The notes under the pieces: model-generated
The model's database searches: none
The model's input: only the letters and a program-made list of their open reading frames with translations
Told to the model about the DNA's origin: nothing
Source: RGIG7300 sp045657645
GTDB lineage: Bacteria; Bacillota; Clostridia; Oscillospirales; CAG-272
Direction of reading: 5' to 3'
DNA: 20,933 bases
Assembly: GCA_045657645.1 (NCBI GenBank)
Contig: JAZOTL010000130.1
Span: 1 to 20,933 of the forward strand
Made by a program: the position numbers and the translations under genes
Shown: piece by piece, positions 6,993-15,832 of the stretch
Numbering within the stretch: position 1 is the stretch's first letter
Layout of the letters: each line of letters starts with the position of its first letter

Positions 6993-7346
6993 ATGGCAAG
7001 AGTTAAGGGCGCAATGATGACGCGCAAGAGAAGAAATAAAGTTTTAAAGCTCGCCAAGGGCTACTGGGGTGCCAAGAGTAAGCACTTCAAGATGGCTAAA
7101 CAGGCCGTAATGAAGAGCGGTAACTACGCATTCGCAGGAAGAAAGATGAAGAAGAGAGATTTCCGTTCTCTCTGGATCACAAGAATTTCCGCACAGGCAA
7201 AGGCTTGCGGTATGAACTACTCTCAGTTTATGCACGGTCTTAAGCTTGCAGGCATCAACCTCAACAGAAAGATGCTCGCTGAAATTGCAGTTTCCGATAA
7301 GGAAGCATTTGCAGACCTCGTAGCTAAGGCAAAGGCTGCATTATAA
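6993..7346 (+). CDS. rplT: 50S ribosomal protein L20
   Basis: This 117-residue basic protein is bL20, which binds 23S rRNA early in 50S assembly and in many bacteria also represses its own operon. The N-terminus MARVKGAMMTRKRRNKVLKLAKGYWGAKSKHFKMAKQAVMKSG and the RDFRSLWITRISAQAKACGMNYSQFMHGLKLAGINLNRKMLAEIA block are diagnostic. GGAGG lies just upstream of the ATG. The product is the expected effector of the leader attenuator at 6034-6159. A hairpin terminator follows. Confidence 0.97.
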   Translation: MARVKGAMMTRKRRNKVLKLAKGYWGAKSKHFKMAKQAVMKSGNYAFAGRKMKKRDFRSLWITRISAQAKACGMNYSQFMHGLKLAGINLNRKMLAEIAVSDKEAFADLVAKAKAAL

Positions 7347-7358
7347 TAAGCTATAATT

Positions 7359-7400
7359 ATCCCTCAGGCGTGTACGCGCCTGGGGGATTTGCTGTTATTT
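7359..7400 (+). terminator. Hairpin terminator after rplT
   Basis: ATCCCTCAGGCG (7359-7370) pairs with CGCCTGGGGGAT (7377-7388) in a 12-bp stem with one U-G pair and a 6-nt loop. The downstream T-tract is broken (TT, GCTG, TTATTT), so termination may be partial and let some transcripts continue into the next gene 35 nt further on, which has no convincing promoter of its own. Confidence 0.65.
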
Positions 7401-7423
7401 CACTCACGGAGATATTATATTAA

Positions 7424-8200
7424 ATGACTATCACTTCAAGAAGCAATCCTCTTATCGTGGATGCTTGCAAATTAAAGGACAAAAAACACAGGGATAAAAC
7501 AGGCACATACTTTTTTGAAGGAAGAAAACTTTTTTTAGAGGCAGTGTCTTCAGGCTGTGATTTCCATAGCATATTTGTAACACAGGATTTACAAACTACT
7601 CTAAAAAACACCCTTGACACCTTGAATTGTCCGATATATACTGTATCACAAAGCGTTTATGACAAGCTTAGTGCAGATAGCGCCCCTGATGGTATTTTTT
7701 GTATTGGGTATGCAAAGGATATATTAAATACCCCCTCTCATAACGATACAAAATTCATACTATCACAGGTCAGGGACCCCGGCAATCTGGGTAGTTGTAT
7801 ACGTAGTGCCCGTGCCTTTTCGGTAGGCCAGCTTATACTCCACGATTGCGCGGATGTTTTCAATCCGAAGGTTATACGCTCCACAATGGGCGGATTTTTC
7901 AAGCAATGTATGACTAAGTGTGACGATATACACACTCTTATCAATTCCCTTATATCCCGTGGCTATAGGGTAGTTCCAACCGCACTTTCCGAAAACAGCA
8001 CTTCCCTTTTCCAAACAGAAAGTGACAGTAAGACGGTATATATTATAGGTAACGAAGGTCACGGTATTGCAAAGGATATTATTGATGCTTGCAACGCCGA
8101 CCCAGTTATTATTCCCATGACGCAGGGTTCTGAATCCCTTAACGCCTGTGTTGCCGCAAGTATACTTATGTGGGAGCAATACAAAAATGAAAATCAATAA
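7424..8200 (+). CDS. TrmH/SpoU-family RNA 2'-O-methyltransferase (YsgA-like)
   Basis: This is a 258-residue SPOUT enzyme that transfers methyl from SAM to a ribose 2'-OH in rRNA or tRNA. The N-terminal substrate-binding domain includes TYFFEGRKLFLEA (about 28-40). The knotted catalytic domain shows motif 1 RDPGNLGSCIRSARAF with Asn121 and Arg127, motif 2 IIGNEGHGI with Glu211, and motif 3 IPMTQGSESLNACVAASILMWE (230-251) with Asn240. GGAG lies 12 nt before the ATG. A YsgA-like gene also lies near rplT in Bacillus, where, as I recall, it methylates the 23S rRNA A-loop (RlmP); the same target here is only inference. The last 14 bases overlap dprA. Confidence 0.9.
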   Translation: MTITSRSNPLIVDACKLKDKKHRDKTGTYFFEGRKLFLEAVSSGCDFHSIFVTQDLQTTLKNTLDTLNCPIYTVSQSVYDKLSADSAPDGIFCIGYAKDILNTPSHNDTKFILSQVRDPGNLGSCIRSARAFSVGQLILHDCADVFNPKVIRSTMGGFFKQCMTKCDDIHTLINSLISRGYRVVPTALSENSTSLFQTESDSKTVYIIGNEGHGIAKDIIDACNADPVIIPMTQGSESLNACVAASILMWEQYKNENQ

Positions 8201-9461
8201 CAAAACAAATATATATTGGATATGGCTGCAATCAGCTCTCGGCCCTGCAAGTATAGCTCCTCACACCCTGCTTTCATACACAAGCAATGATATAAAAGCT
8301 ATATATGATTTAAGCTCCGAGGAACTGGAAAGCGACTCTCTTGAGCTAACCTCAAAACAGATAAAGGCTTTATCGGATAAGGATATTTCTTATGCGCAAA
8401 AGGTTATTGAATGGTGCAAGGAAAAGAACGTAGATATAATTACCTACGATTCACCCGCTTATCCCAGAAGATTAAGAGAGCTTTATAACGCACCTATTGT
8501 GCTGTATACCTTTGGTTGCAGATATAATATAGATAATATGCTGTGTATTGCAGGAGTGGGCACCCGTGAAATGACAAAATACGGCCACGATACAGCATAC
8601 TCATTTTCTTATGACCTTGCCCGCGCAGGAATATGTATTGTAAGCGGTATGGCAGCCGGTATAGACACAGCATGTCACCGTGGTGCCCTTGATTCCGGCG
8701 GTAAAACAATTGCGGTACTTGGTTGCCGTATAAGCAAGGTTTATCCTGCACAAAATCGAGATTTAATGACAGAAATTGCCCGTAAAGGTATGATAATAAC
8801 CGAGTATGACCCTTTTTATCATACAATGCCAAAAAACTTTTCACAACGTAACCGTATAATAAGCGGTCTTTGCCAAGGCACGGTAGTATTTGAAGCCGAC
8901 GTAGGCAGTGGCTCTTTGATTACAGCGGATTACGCTTTAAAGCAAGGCAGAAGGCTTTATTCCCTGCCCGGTAAAATAGGAGAATCAGGCTCACTTGGTA
9001 CAAACGACCTTATCAAAAACGGTGCAACACCCGTAACAAGAGCAAGAGATATTATTGATGAATATGCAGCGGTATATTCTGACATTATTTCAAGCGACAG
9101 AATATACGATTATTCTCCGCAACAGAAATTAAAAAAAGAAAAGATGTTGAAAAGCGCAAATCAGCGATTGCGCAAGAAAAAGGAAGCGGCGCTGGAGGCA
9201 GCAGCTAAGCAGGAAGCCGAAAGCTACTCACGGGTGGAGCAGGAAAAAGACCTGCCCTATGAAGATATGGACACATCATCCCTCAGCTTCCTTGAAAAAG
9301 AACTATATGACGCGTTGGACTTTACTAAACCAACCAACGCAGAGCTTTTATTACAGGGCGACGTTCCCTTTAAGGACATTTCAGCAACCTTGACTATCCT
9401 TGAAATAAAGGGATATGTAAAAGCTCACCCAGGAAACTGTTACACAAAAAAACATAAATAA
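8187..9461 (+). CDS. dprA: DNA-processing protein DprA (Smf)
   Basis: DprA binds incoming single-stranded DNA and loads RecA during natural transformation, and is widespread even in species not known to be competent. The 424-residue product has an N-terminal helical/SAM-like region (1-105), then the Rossmann-like DprA domain (about 118-295): VGTREMTKYG, IVSGMAAGIDTACHRGAL, KTIAVLGC, PKNFSQRNRIISGL, VFEADVGSGSLITADYALKQGR and LPGKIGESGSLGTNDLIKNGA. A Lys/Glu/Ala-rich linker (about 311-355) leads to a C-terminal winged-helix domain (about 365-415). The ATG at 8187 has GGGAG 10 nt upstream and overlaps the methyltransferase gene by 14 nt; an earlier in-frame start at 8148 would lengthen the overlap and lacks support. 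topA follows after 38 nt, a common pairing in Firmicutes. Confidence 0.94.
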   Translation: MKINNKTNIYWIWLQSALGPASIAPHTLLSYTSNDIKAIYDLSSEELESDSLELTSKQIKALSDKDISYAQKVIEWCKEKNVDIITYDSPAYPRRLRELYNAPIVLYTFGCRYNIDNMLCIAGVGTREMTKYGHDTAYSFSYDLARAGICIVSGMAAGIDTACHRGALDSGGKTIAVLGCRISKVYPAQNRDLMTEIARKGMIITEYDPFYHTMPKNFSQRNRIISGLCQGTVVFEADVGSGSLITADYALKQGRRLYSLPGKIGESGSLGTNDLIKNGATPVTRARDIIDEYAAVYSDIISSDRIYDYSPQQKLKKEKMLKSANQRLRKKKEAALEAAAKQEAESYSRVEQEKDLPYEDMDTSSLSFLEKELYDALDFTKPTNAELLLQGDVPFKDISATLTILEIKGYVKAHPGNCYTKKHK

Positions 9462-9499
9462 TATATAAGATTACCCATACAGAAAGGAACCACACAGAA

Positions 9500-11743
9500 A
9501 TGTCAAATCTGGTCATAGTGGAATCACCCGCAAAAGCAAGTACAATAAAAGGATACCTTGGCTCCGGCTATAAGGTGGTTGCATCAAAGGGACATATACG
9601 CGACCTTCCAAAAAGCAGCCTTGGTGTTGATATAGACAACAATTTTGAAGCTCATTATATCAATATAAGGGGCAAGGGCGACCTCATTAAGGAACTTAAG
9701 AAGGATGCTAAAAATGCTAAAAAAGTATTCCTTGCAACCGACCCTGACAGAGAGGGTGAAGCTATTTCATGGCATCTTGCCACTGCACTTTCTCTGGACC
9801 CCGCAAAAACAAAAAGAGTTACCTTTAATGAGATAACCAAAACAGCTATTAAAACCGCTATAAAAGCCCCCCGTGAAATAGATATGGATCTTGTTAATTC
9901 ACAGCAGGCGAGAAGAATTCTCGACCGAATTGTGGGTTATAAAATAAGCCCCTTCCTTTGGAAAAGCATTAAAAGCGGTCTTTCAGCAGGAAGAGTACAG
10001 TCTGTTGCTACCCGTATTATAGTAGAGCGCGAAGAAGAGATACGCGCATTTATCCCTGAAGAATACTGGTCTATAGACGCTATTCTTAAAACAAACGAAA
10101 AGCAGAGCTTTACTGCAAAGTACTACGGTAACAACGGCAAGAAAAACGAGTTAAAAAACAAGGAAGATGCCGATAAGGTGCTTAATGCGGTAAACGGACA
10201 TCCCTTTATCATATCCTCAGTAAAAAAAGCCGTAAGACAGAAAAATCCCCTCCCTCCCTTCATCACTTCTACTCTTCAGCAGGATGCATCAAGAAAATTG
10301 GGATTCCAGCTTCAGAGAATTATGAAGGTTGCGCAGGAGCTGTATGAAGGTATAAACATCGGCTCTTCAAACGGCGGCGTTCAGGGTCTTATCACCTATA
10401 TGCGTACAGACTCCCTTCGTATCGCAAAGGAAGCACAGGAGCAGGCTAAGGATTACATCCTTTCAAACTATGGTGAAAGCTATTATCCCGCATCCCAAAG
10501 ACATTATAAGGCTAAGAATAACGCACAGGATGCTCATGAAGCAATAAGACCTTCAAACGTTAACCTTACCCCCGATTCTATTAAGAAGTACCTTACACCC
10601 GACCAGTATAAATTATATCGCCTTATTTGGTGCCGCTTTGTGGCAAGCCAGATGGAAAGCGCAGTTTATGATACGGTAAACGCAAGCGTAACCTCAAACG
10701 GCGAGGAATTCCATGCTTCGGGTTCAACACTTAAGTTTGCAGGCTATCTTACCGTATACGAGGATGTAGATACAAAAAATGACGCAAACAAGCTGCCCGA
10801 ATTAAACGAAGGACAACAGCTTGAGCTTAAGGAGCTTAAGCCCGAACAGCATTTCACAGAGCCCCCCGCAAGATATACTGAAGCTTCCCTTATCAAGTTC
10901 CTTGAGGAAAAGGGTATCGGCCGCCCCAGTACCTACAGCCCTATTATTACTACAATTATATCCCGTAACTACGTAAACCGTGAAGGCAAGGCGCTTGTGC
11001 CTACTCCCCTTGGCGAGATAACCACAAAGCTGATGAAGGAAAGCTTCCCCGACGTTGTTGACTACAGATTTACCGCTATTCTTGAAGAACGCCTTGACAA
11101 CATAGAAAACGGTTCGGAAACAATGGAAAGCATACTCTCCTCCTTCTACGGCCCCTTCTCTAAAGAGCTTGACGCTGCATCAGAAAAGATGCAAAAGATC
11201 GAAATTCCGCCCGAAGAAACCGATATCATATGCGATAAATGCGGTGCAAAGATGATAGTTAAAAACGGCAGATTCGGTAAATTTGCCGCTTGCCCCAACT
11301 ATCCCGAATGTAAGAATACCAAAAGACTTACAAAGGACGGCAAGGTAGCGGAAGAAAAAGAAAAACAGGCTCCTAAAAAGGCAGGCTTTAAGTGTGAAAC
11401 CTGTGGTGCCGATATGGTTATAAGAAGCGGCAGATACGGTACCTTCTACGCTTGTGAAAATTACCCCAAGTGTAAAAACACCAAGCGCATCAACAAGGAA
11501 ATAGGTGTAAACTGCCCTGATTGCGGCGCAAAGCTTGTTTCTAAAAACGGACGTAACAACACGTTTTTCTATAGCTGTGAAAGATATCCCGAATGTCAAT
11601 TCTCATCCTGGGATATGCCCTTAAACGAAAAATGCCCCATCTGCGGAAAGATACTCTTCCGTAAAAAGGGTAAAAACTACGTTTATTGCAAGGAAGAAAA
11701 CTGCAATTACAAACGTGAAGAAGAAGAAAAAAGCGAGAACTGA
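9500..11743 (+). CDS. topA: DNA topoisomerase I (type IA)
   Basis: TopA relaxes negative supercoils by cutting one strand through a 5'-phosphotyrosine link. The 747-residue enzyme begins with a Toprim domain (LVIVESPAKASTIKGYLG, and FLATDPDREGEAISWHLA with the metal-binding acidic residues). The catalytic core follows, with the active-site Tyr300 in GLITYMRTDSLRI, and further conserved SAGRVQSVA, AHEAIRPS and RYTEASLIKFLEEKGIGRPSTY motifs. The C-terminus carries four zinc-ribbon modules with CxxC pairs from about Cys578 to beyond Cys712. The first three have the form CxxC...CxxYPxC and the fourth is a shorter variant ending CKEENC. AAAGGA lies about 11 nt before the ATG. trmFO follows after 2 nt. 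Confidence 0.97.
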   Translation: MSNLVIVESPAKASTIKGYLGSGYKVVASKGHIRDLPKSSLGVDIDNNFEAHYINIRGKGDLIKELKKDAKNAKKVFLATDPDREGEAISWHLATALSLDPAKTKRVTFNEITKTAIKTAIKAPREIDMDLVNSQQARRILDRIVGYKISPFLWKSIKSGLSAGRVQSVATRIIVEREEEIRAFIPEEYWSIDAILKTNEKQSFTAKYYGNNGKKNELKNKEDADKVLNAVNGHPFIISSVKKAVRQKNPLPPFITSTLQQDASRKLGFQLQRIMKVAQELYEGINIGSSNGGVQGLITYMRTDSLRIAKEAQEQAKDYILSNYGESYYPASQRHYKAKNNAQDAHEAIRPSNVNLTPDSIKKYLTPDQYKLYRLIWCRFVASQMESAVYDTVNASVTSNGEEFHASGSTLKFAGYLTVYEDVDTKNDANKLPELNEGQQLELKELKPEQHFTEPPARYTEASLIKFLEEKGIGRPSTYSPIITTIISRNYVNREGKALVPTPLGEITTKLMKESFPDVVDYRFTAILEERLDNIENGSETMESILSSFYGPFSKELDAASEKMQKIEIPPEETDIICDKCGAKMIVKNGRFGKFAACPNYPECKNTKRLTKDGKVAEEKEKQAPKKAGFKCETCGADMVIRSGRYGTFYACENYPKCKNTKRINKEIGVNCPDCGAKLVSKNGRNNTFFYSCERYPECQFSSWDMPLNEKCPICGKILFRKKGKNYVYCKEENCNYKREEEEKSEN

Positions 11744-11745
11744 TA

Positions 11746-13098
11746 ATGATTGATAAGACTATAAAGGTCATAGGCGCGGGTCTGGCGGGCTGTGAAGCAG
11801 CCTGGCAGATCGCCAACCGTGGAATTAATGTAAAGCTTTATGAAATGAAGCCAAACAAAAAAACACCCGCTCACAAAAGCAATCTTTTTGCAGAGCTTGT
11901 GTGTTCCAATTCCTTAAGAAGTGACGTGGTAACCAACGCCGTAGGACTTTTAAAGGAGGAGCTTACCCTTTTAGGCTCACTTATAATGGAGGCAGCAAGA
12001 GCTACACAGGTTCCTGCAGGCTCGGCTCTTGCGGTAGACAGAAACGCCTTTTCCCAATATATCACCGATAAAATAAATTCCCATCCCTTAATAGAGGTTA
12101 TTGAAGAAGAGATTTGCAACATAGATAAGGATGAGCTGACCGTTGTAGCAAGCGGTCCCCTTACAAGCCAACCTCTTGCTGAGTTTTTAAGCAGCTTTTT
12201 AAACGAGAAGGAATTTTACTTTTTTGATGCTGCAGCACCAATAGTAGATGCTTCAACTATCAATTTTGACAAAGCCTTTTACGCTTCACGCTATGATAAG
12301 GGTGAACCCTCATATATAAACTGTCCAATGACAAAAGAGGAATATGATGCTTTCTATGAAGCACTTGTTTCTGCAAAGGAAGCTCCCTTAAAGGAATTTG
12401 ACCGCCAGGAACAAGCAAACGCCCTTACCGTATTTGAAGGCTGTATGCCCGTTGAGGTTATGGCTAAACGTGGTTATGACACCCTACGCTTTGGACCTAT
12501 GAAGCCCGTTGGACTTATAGACCAAAGAGTAGGCAAGGAAAGCTACGCCGTTGTTCAGCTGCGCCAGGAAACACTTGACCGCACTATGTATAACATAGTA
12601 GGCTTCCAAACTCACCTCACCTTCCCCGAACAGCAGAGGGTGTTCCGTATGATACCCGGCCTTGAAAACGCAGAATTTTTACGCTACGGCGTTATGCATA
12701 GAAACACATATATCAATTCACCAAAACTTCTTGACCATACCTATGCAATGAAGCAGCACCCCAACATATTCTTTGCAGGGCAAATGACAGGTGTTGAAGG
12801 ATATGTGGAAAGCACTGCCTCCGGCCTTGTTGCTGGAATTAACGCCGCAAAAAAGGCTTTGGGAGAAGAAGCGATCGACTTCCCCGATACAACAGCCACA
12901 GGCGCCCTTGCGCACTATATCAGCGATGAAAATATAGTTAAATTCCAACCCATGAACGTTAACTTTGGTATAGTTCGTCCTCTTGAAGTGCGTGTAAAAG
13001 GCCCTAAAAGCGCCCGTTATGCCGTTGTAGCACAAAGGGCATTGGATACCCTTTCTGCAATAGCCGACAGGGAGAAGATCAATGAAAATAGTAATTGA
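11746..13098 (+). CDS. trmFO: tRNA (uracil-5-)-methyltransferase, folate/FAD-dependent
   Basis: TrmFO makes ribothymidine at position 54 of the tRNA T-loop using methylene-tetrahydrofolate and reduced FAD, where other bacteria use SAM-dependent TrmA. The 450-residue protein opens with a dinucleotide-binding VIGAGLAGCEAA and continues with ELVCSNSLRS (Cys53, aligned with Cys53 of the B. subtilis enzyme) and the catalytic FEGCMPVEVMAKRG (Cys233, matching Cys226 there). AGQMTGVEGYVESTASGLVAGINA is the second FAD-binding stretch. The start is 2 nt after the topA stop with only a weak GCGAG upstream, which points to translational coupling. The 3' end overlaps plsX by 17 nt. Confidence 0.96.
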   Translation: MIDKTIKVIGAGLAGCEAAWQIANRGINVKLYEMKPNKKTPAHKSNLFAELVCSNSLRSDVVTNAVGLLKEELTLLGSLIMEAARATQVPAGSALAVDRNAFSQYITDKINSHPLIEVIEEEICNIDKDELTVVASGPLTSQPLAEFLSSFLNEKEFYFFDAAAPIVDASTINFDKAFYASRYDKGEPSYINCPMTKEEYDAFYEALVSAKEAPLKEFDRQEQANALTVFEGCMPVEVMAKRGYDTLRFGPMKPVGLIDQRVGKESYAVVQLRQETLDRTMYNIVGFQTHLTFPEQQRVFRMIPGLENAEFLRYGVMHRNTYINSPKLLDHTYAMKQHPNIFFAGQMTGVEGYVESTASGLVAGINAAKKALGEEAIDFPDTTATGALAHYISDENIVKFQPMNVNFGIVRPLEVRVKGPKSARYAVVAQRALDTLSAIADREKINENSN

Positions 13099-14098
13099 CG
13101 TAATGAGCGGAGATAACGCTCCAGACCAAATAATTAAAGGAGCGTTTCTTGCTCTTGAAGCTTTTCCAGAAATAGAAGTTGTTATGGCGGGTGATAAAGC
13201 CACAATTGAAAAGGTGTGTGCAGAAAACAACCTTGATCTTAACAACAATCGTATTTCGATATTAGCCTCAAACTCCGTTATTACAATGGAAGACGAGCCA
13301 ATGTACGTTGTGCGTGAAAAGGCAGATTCTTCTATGGCTAAAGCTTTAAAAATGCTTGCTCATAATGAAGCAGATGCCCTTGTAAGTGCAGGAAACACAG
13401 GTGCACTGCATGCAGGCTCTACCCTTATAGTACGTCGTATAAAGGGAATTTTCCGTTCAGCTATTGCTACCCTTATTCCCTTTCAAACTCCTATGCTTCT
13501 TATAGATTCAGGTGCAAACACCCATCCTACAAAGGAACAGATGGAGCAATTTGCAGTAATGGGTTCTGTTTATATGAAAAAGATTTTTGGTATAGAAAAA
13601 CCAAGAGTTGGCCTTGCAAACATCGGAGCGGAACCTACTAAGGGTACTAAATACACCGTTGAGATACACAATCACCTGAACGCAAGCAAAAAGATCAATT
13701 TTGTTGGTAATATTGAAGGCAAACAGATTCCCTTCTCTTGCTGTGACGTGTTGGTATGCGACGGTTTTACAGGCAATATAATACTTAAATTCACCGAAGG
13801 CTTTGCATCCTTTATGCTGAAAAACTTAAAAGGAGTATTTAAGGCAAGCCTTGGGACAAAGCTTGCATATCTTTTTACAAAAAAACACCTTAAAGATTTG
13901 AAAAATTCATTCGACCCTTCAGAATACGGCGGAGCTCCTATGCTTGGCATTTCCAAGCCTGTAATTAAGGCTCACGGCAGTTCTGATGCAAAGGCTATAC
14001 TAAACGCTGTCAGACAAGCTTTGGCTTTTACACAAACAGGCCTTATAAACGAGCTTGCCGCACAGTTACAAACTCAAACTGAAAACACAGAGGTATAA
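13082..14098 (+). CDS. plsX: Phosphate acyltransferase PlsX
   Basis: PlsX converts acyl-ACP to acyl-phosphate, which the membrane enzyme PlsY uses to acylate glycerol 3-phosphate, the first step of phospholipid synthesis. The 338-residue length is normal. Diagnostic parts are MKIVIDVMSGDNAPDQIIKGA, EDEPMYVVREKADSSMAKAL, ADALVSAGNTGALHAGSTLIVRRI, LLIDSGANTHPT, VGLANIGAEPTKGT and CDGFTGNIILKFTEGFA, with a C-terminal GGAPMLGISKPVIKAHGSSDAKAI. GGGAG precedes the ATG, which lies inside the end of trmFO in another frame. The next gene is rnc after 1 nt; no acpP, fabD or fabG lies between them, unlike many Firmicutes. Confidence 0.96.
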   Translation: MKIVIDVMSGDNAPDQIIKGAFLALEAFPEIEVVMAGDKATIEKVCAENNLDLNNNRISILASNSVITMEDEPMYVVREKADSSMAKALKMLAHNEADALVSAGNTGALHAGSTLIVRRIKGIFRSAIATLIPFQTPMLLIDSGANTHPTKEQMEQFAVMGSVYMKKIFGIEKPRVGLANIGAEPTKGTKYTVEIHNHLNASKKINFVGNIEGKQIPFSCCDVLVCDGFTGNIILKFTEGFASFMLKNLKGVFKASLGTKLAYLFTKKHLKDLKNSFDPSEYGGAPMLGISKPVIKAHGSSDAKAILNAVRQALAFTQTGLINELAAQLQTQTENTEV

Positions 14099-14099
14099 T

Positions 14100-14807
14100 A
14101 TGAGAGAATTACCCCTTCCAATAGCCGAGCTTGAACACAGAATAGGCTACAGTTTTAAAAACACCTCATTCATAAATCGCGCCCTTACACATTCTTCCTA
14201 CGCAAACGAGCACAGAGACAGCACAATAAATCTCCGGGATAACGAGCGTATGGAGTTCTTAGGCGATAGTGTTCTTTCCCTTATAACAAGCGAGTATCTT
14301 TTTAACAATCACCCCGAAATGCACGAGGGAGAAATGTCAAAAATACGTGCTGCCACCGTTTGCGAAAAGGCACTTGATGAATTTGCCCGTGAAATAGATT
14401 TAGGAGATTTTCTCCTTTTGGGACACGGCGAGGACAGAAACGGCGGAAGAAACCGTGCTTCCATCCTTTCCGATGCTTTTGAAGCAATACTTGCAGCAAT
14501 TTTCCTTGACGGCGGTATAGAGCCTGTTAAGGATTTTCTGCTTCCCCTTGTTATCACAAAGGTAAATAACATAATCGAAACAGACTCAACAAAGGACTAT
14601 AAAACTGCACTTCAACAGATAATACAACAGGAACAGGGTGAATTACTTACCTACGTCATAGTTGACGAAAGCGGCCCCTCTCATATGCGTATGTTTGAAG
14701 CCGAAGCCCATCTTAACAGCAATGTTATAGGCAGAGGCCGTGGCAAAAGCAAGCGCGAGGCAGAGCAGATGGCGGCAAGAGAAGCCCTTACCCTATTTGG
14801 AAATTAA
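14100..14807 (+). CDS. rnc: Ribonuclease III
   Basis: RNase III cleaves double-stranded RNA, processing rRNA precursors and many mRNAs. The 235-residue enzyme has the catalytic domain with signature NERMEFLGDSVLS: Glu49, Glu52 and Asp56 match E. coli Glu38, Glu41 and Asp45. Glu76 matches Glu65, and Asp125 and Glu128 in LSDAFEAILAAIFLDGG match Asp114 and Glu117, so all metal-site residues are present. The double-stranded RNA-binding domain spans about 160-234 (DYKTALQQIIQQE...GKSKREAEQMAAREAL). The ATG at 14100 has AGAGG at correct spacing; an upstream in-frame start at 14055 would overlap plsX and add 15 atypical residues, so it was not chosen. Confidence 0.96.
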   Translation: MRELPLPIAELEHRIGYSFKNTSFINRALTHSSYANEHRDSTINLRDNERMEFLGDSVLSLITSEYLFNNHPEMHEGEMSKIRAATVCEKALDEFAREIDLGDFLLLGHGEDRNGGRNRASILSDAFEAILAAIFLDGGIEPVKDFLLPLVITKVNNIIETDSTKDYKTALQQIIQQEQGELLTYVIVDESGPSHMRMFEAEAHLNSNVIGRGRGKSKREAEQMAAREALTLFGN

Positions 14808-14808
14808 T

Positions 14809-15831
14809 ATGGCAAGACATATAAACATTCCTATCTTCATACCCCATCTTGGATGCCCGAATGACTGCGTTTTTTGCAACCAACGCAGGATCTCGGGCAC
14901 GTTGTGCTTTCATAAAGAGAGTGTTGAAACGGAAATAAAGGGGTATCTTAATACTATAAACGACCCTACGGCAGATGTACAGATCGCGTTTTTCGGCGGT
15001 AGCTTTACCGGCATTGACAGAGAGGATATGATATATCTGCTAAAGGTTGCAAAAAAGTTCATCGACAGTGGAAAGGTATCCTCCATAAGGCTCTCTACAC
15101 GCCCCGATTATATTAACAAAGAGATACTTGATATACTTTCACAATATGGTGTAAAGACCATAGAGCTTGGTATACAATCAATGAACAATAACGTTCTTTA
15201 CGCCTGCAAAAGAGGACATACCACAAAGGATACAGAAGATGCTTGCCATTTAATAAAAAGCTACGGCTTTGAGCTTATAGGACAGATGATGACAGCACTT
15301 CCCGCTTCAACCCCTGAGGATGAGATTTATACGGCTGAAAAAATATGCGAGCTTGGTGCAGACGGTGCAAGAATATATCCTACGATGGTATTTCACGATA
15401 CCCATTTGGCAGATATGACGAAAACGGGAGAGTATATACCCCCGGAAGAAGACAGGCTTATAGAGCGTACCGAAGGGGCCTTTGCGGTTTTTGTAAAAAA
15501 TAACGTTCCCGTTATACGTATAGGGCTTCAGTCAAACGAGGGACTACAGAACAAAAGCGAGCTGTATGCAGGCGCATACAACGATGCAATTGGTGAAATG
15601 GTAATATCGAGATACTATCTGAAGCTTATACAAAAACAGCTTATTGATATGGGCGCTCCCTTTAAGGAACCAACCAACATAACCGTTTACGCCCCACCAG
15701 GACACACTTCAAAGGTGGTTGGGCATAAAGGACACAATAAAATGTCAATACAAAATGAATACAATGTAAAATACCTTAAAGTGCTTGAAAAAAAAGACAT
15801 TATGGTGTATAATGTTAGAATAGGTTATTAG
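14809..15831 (+). CDS. Elp3-like radical SAM protein of the rnc-smc interval
   Basis: This 340-residue protein has the radical SAM cluster motif CPNDCVFCNQ (Cys16, Cys20, Cys23, a CxxxCxxC arrangement) right after a short N-terminus. FFGGSFTGI and STRPDYI follow, and TIELGIQSMNNNVL is typical of Elp3/HemN-like members. The C-terminal NITVYAPPGHTSKVVGHKGHNK resembles the radical SAM C-terminal extension of Elp3-related proteins. No acetyltransferase domain is present, so it is not full Elp3. A homologous gene is often found between rnc and smc in Clostridia; its substrate is, to my knowledge, not established. The start is 1 nt after the rnc stop with a weak upstream site, suggesting coupled translation. 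Confidence 0.88.
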   Translation: MARHINIPIFIPHLGCPNDCVFCNQRRISGTLCFHKESVETEIKGYLNTINDPTADVQIAFFGGSFTGIDREDMIYLLKVAKKFIDSGKVSSIRLSTRPDYINKEILDILSQYGVKTIELGIQSMNNNVLYACKRGHTTKDTEDACHLIKSYGFELIGQMMTALPASTPEDEIYTAEKICELGADGARIYPTMVFHDTHLADMTKTGEYIPPEEDRLIERTEGAFAVFVKNNVPVIRIGLQSNEGLQNKSELYAGAYNDAIGEMVISRYYLKLIQKQLIDMGAPFKEPTNITVYAPPGHTSKVVGHKGHNKMSIQNEYNVKYLKVLEKKDIMVYNVRIGY

Positions 15832-15832
15832 T

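Noticed and set aside
7389..7416. Promoter TTGCTG-18-TATTAT just before the TrmH-family gene
   Set aside because: Transcription would start next to the ATG and leave the GGAG ribosome binding site out of the message; the -35 box and spacing are also poor.
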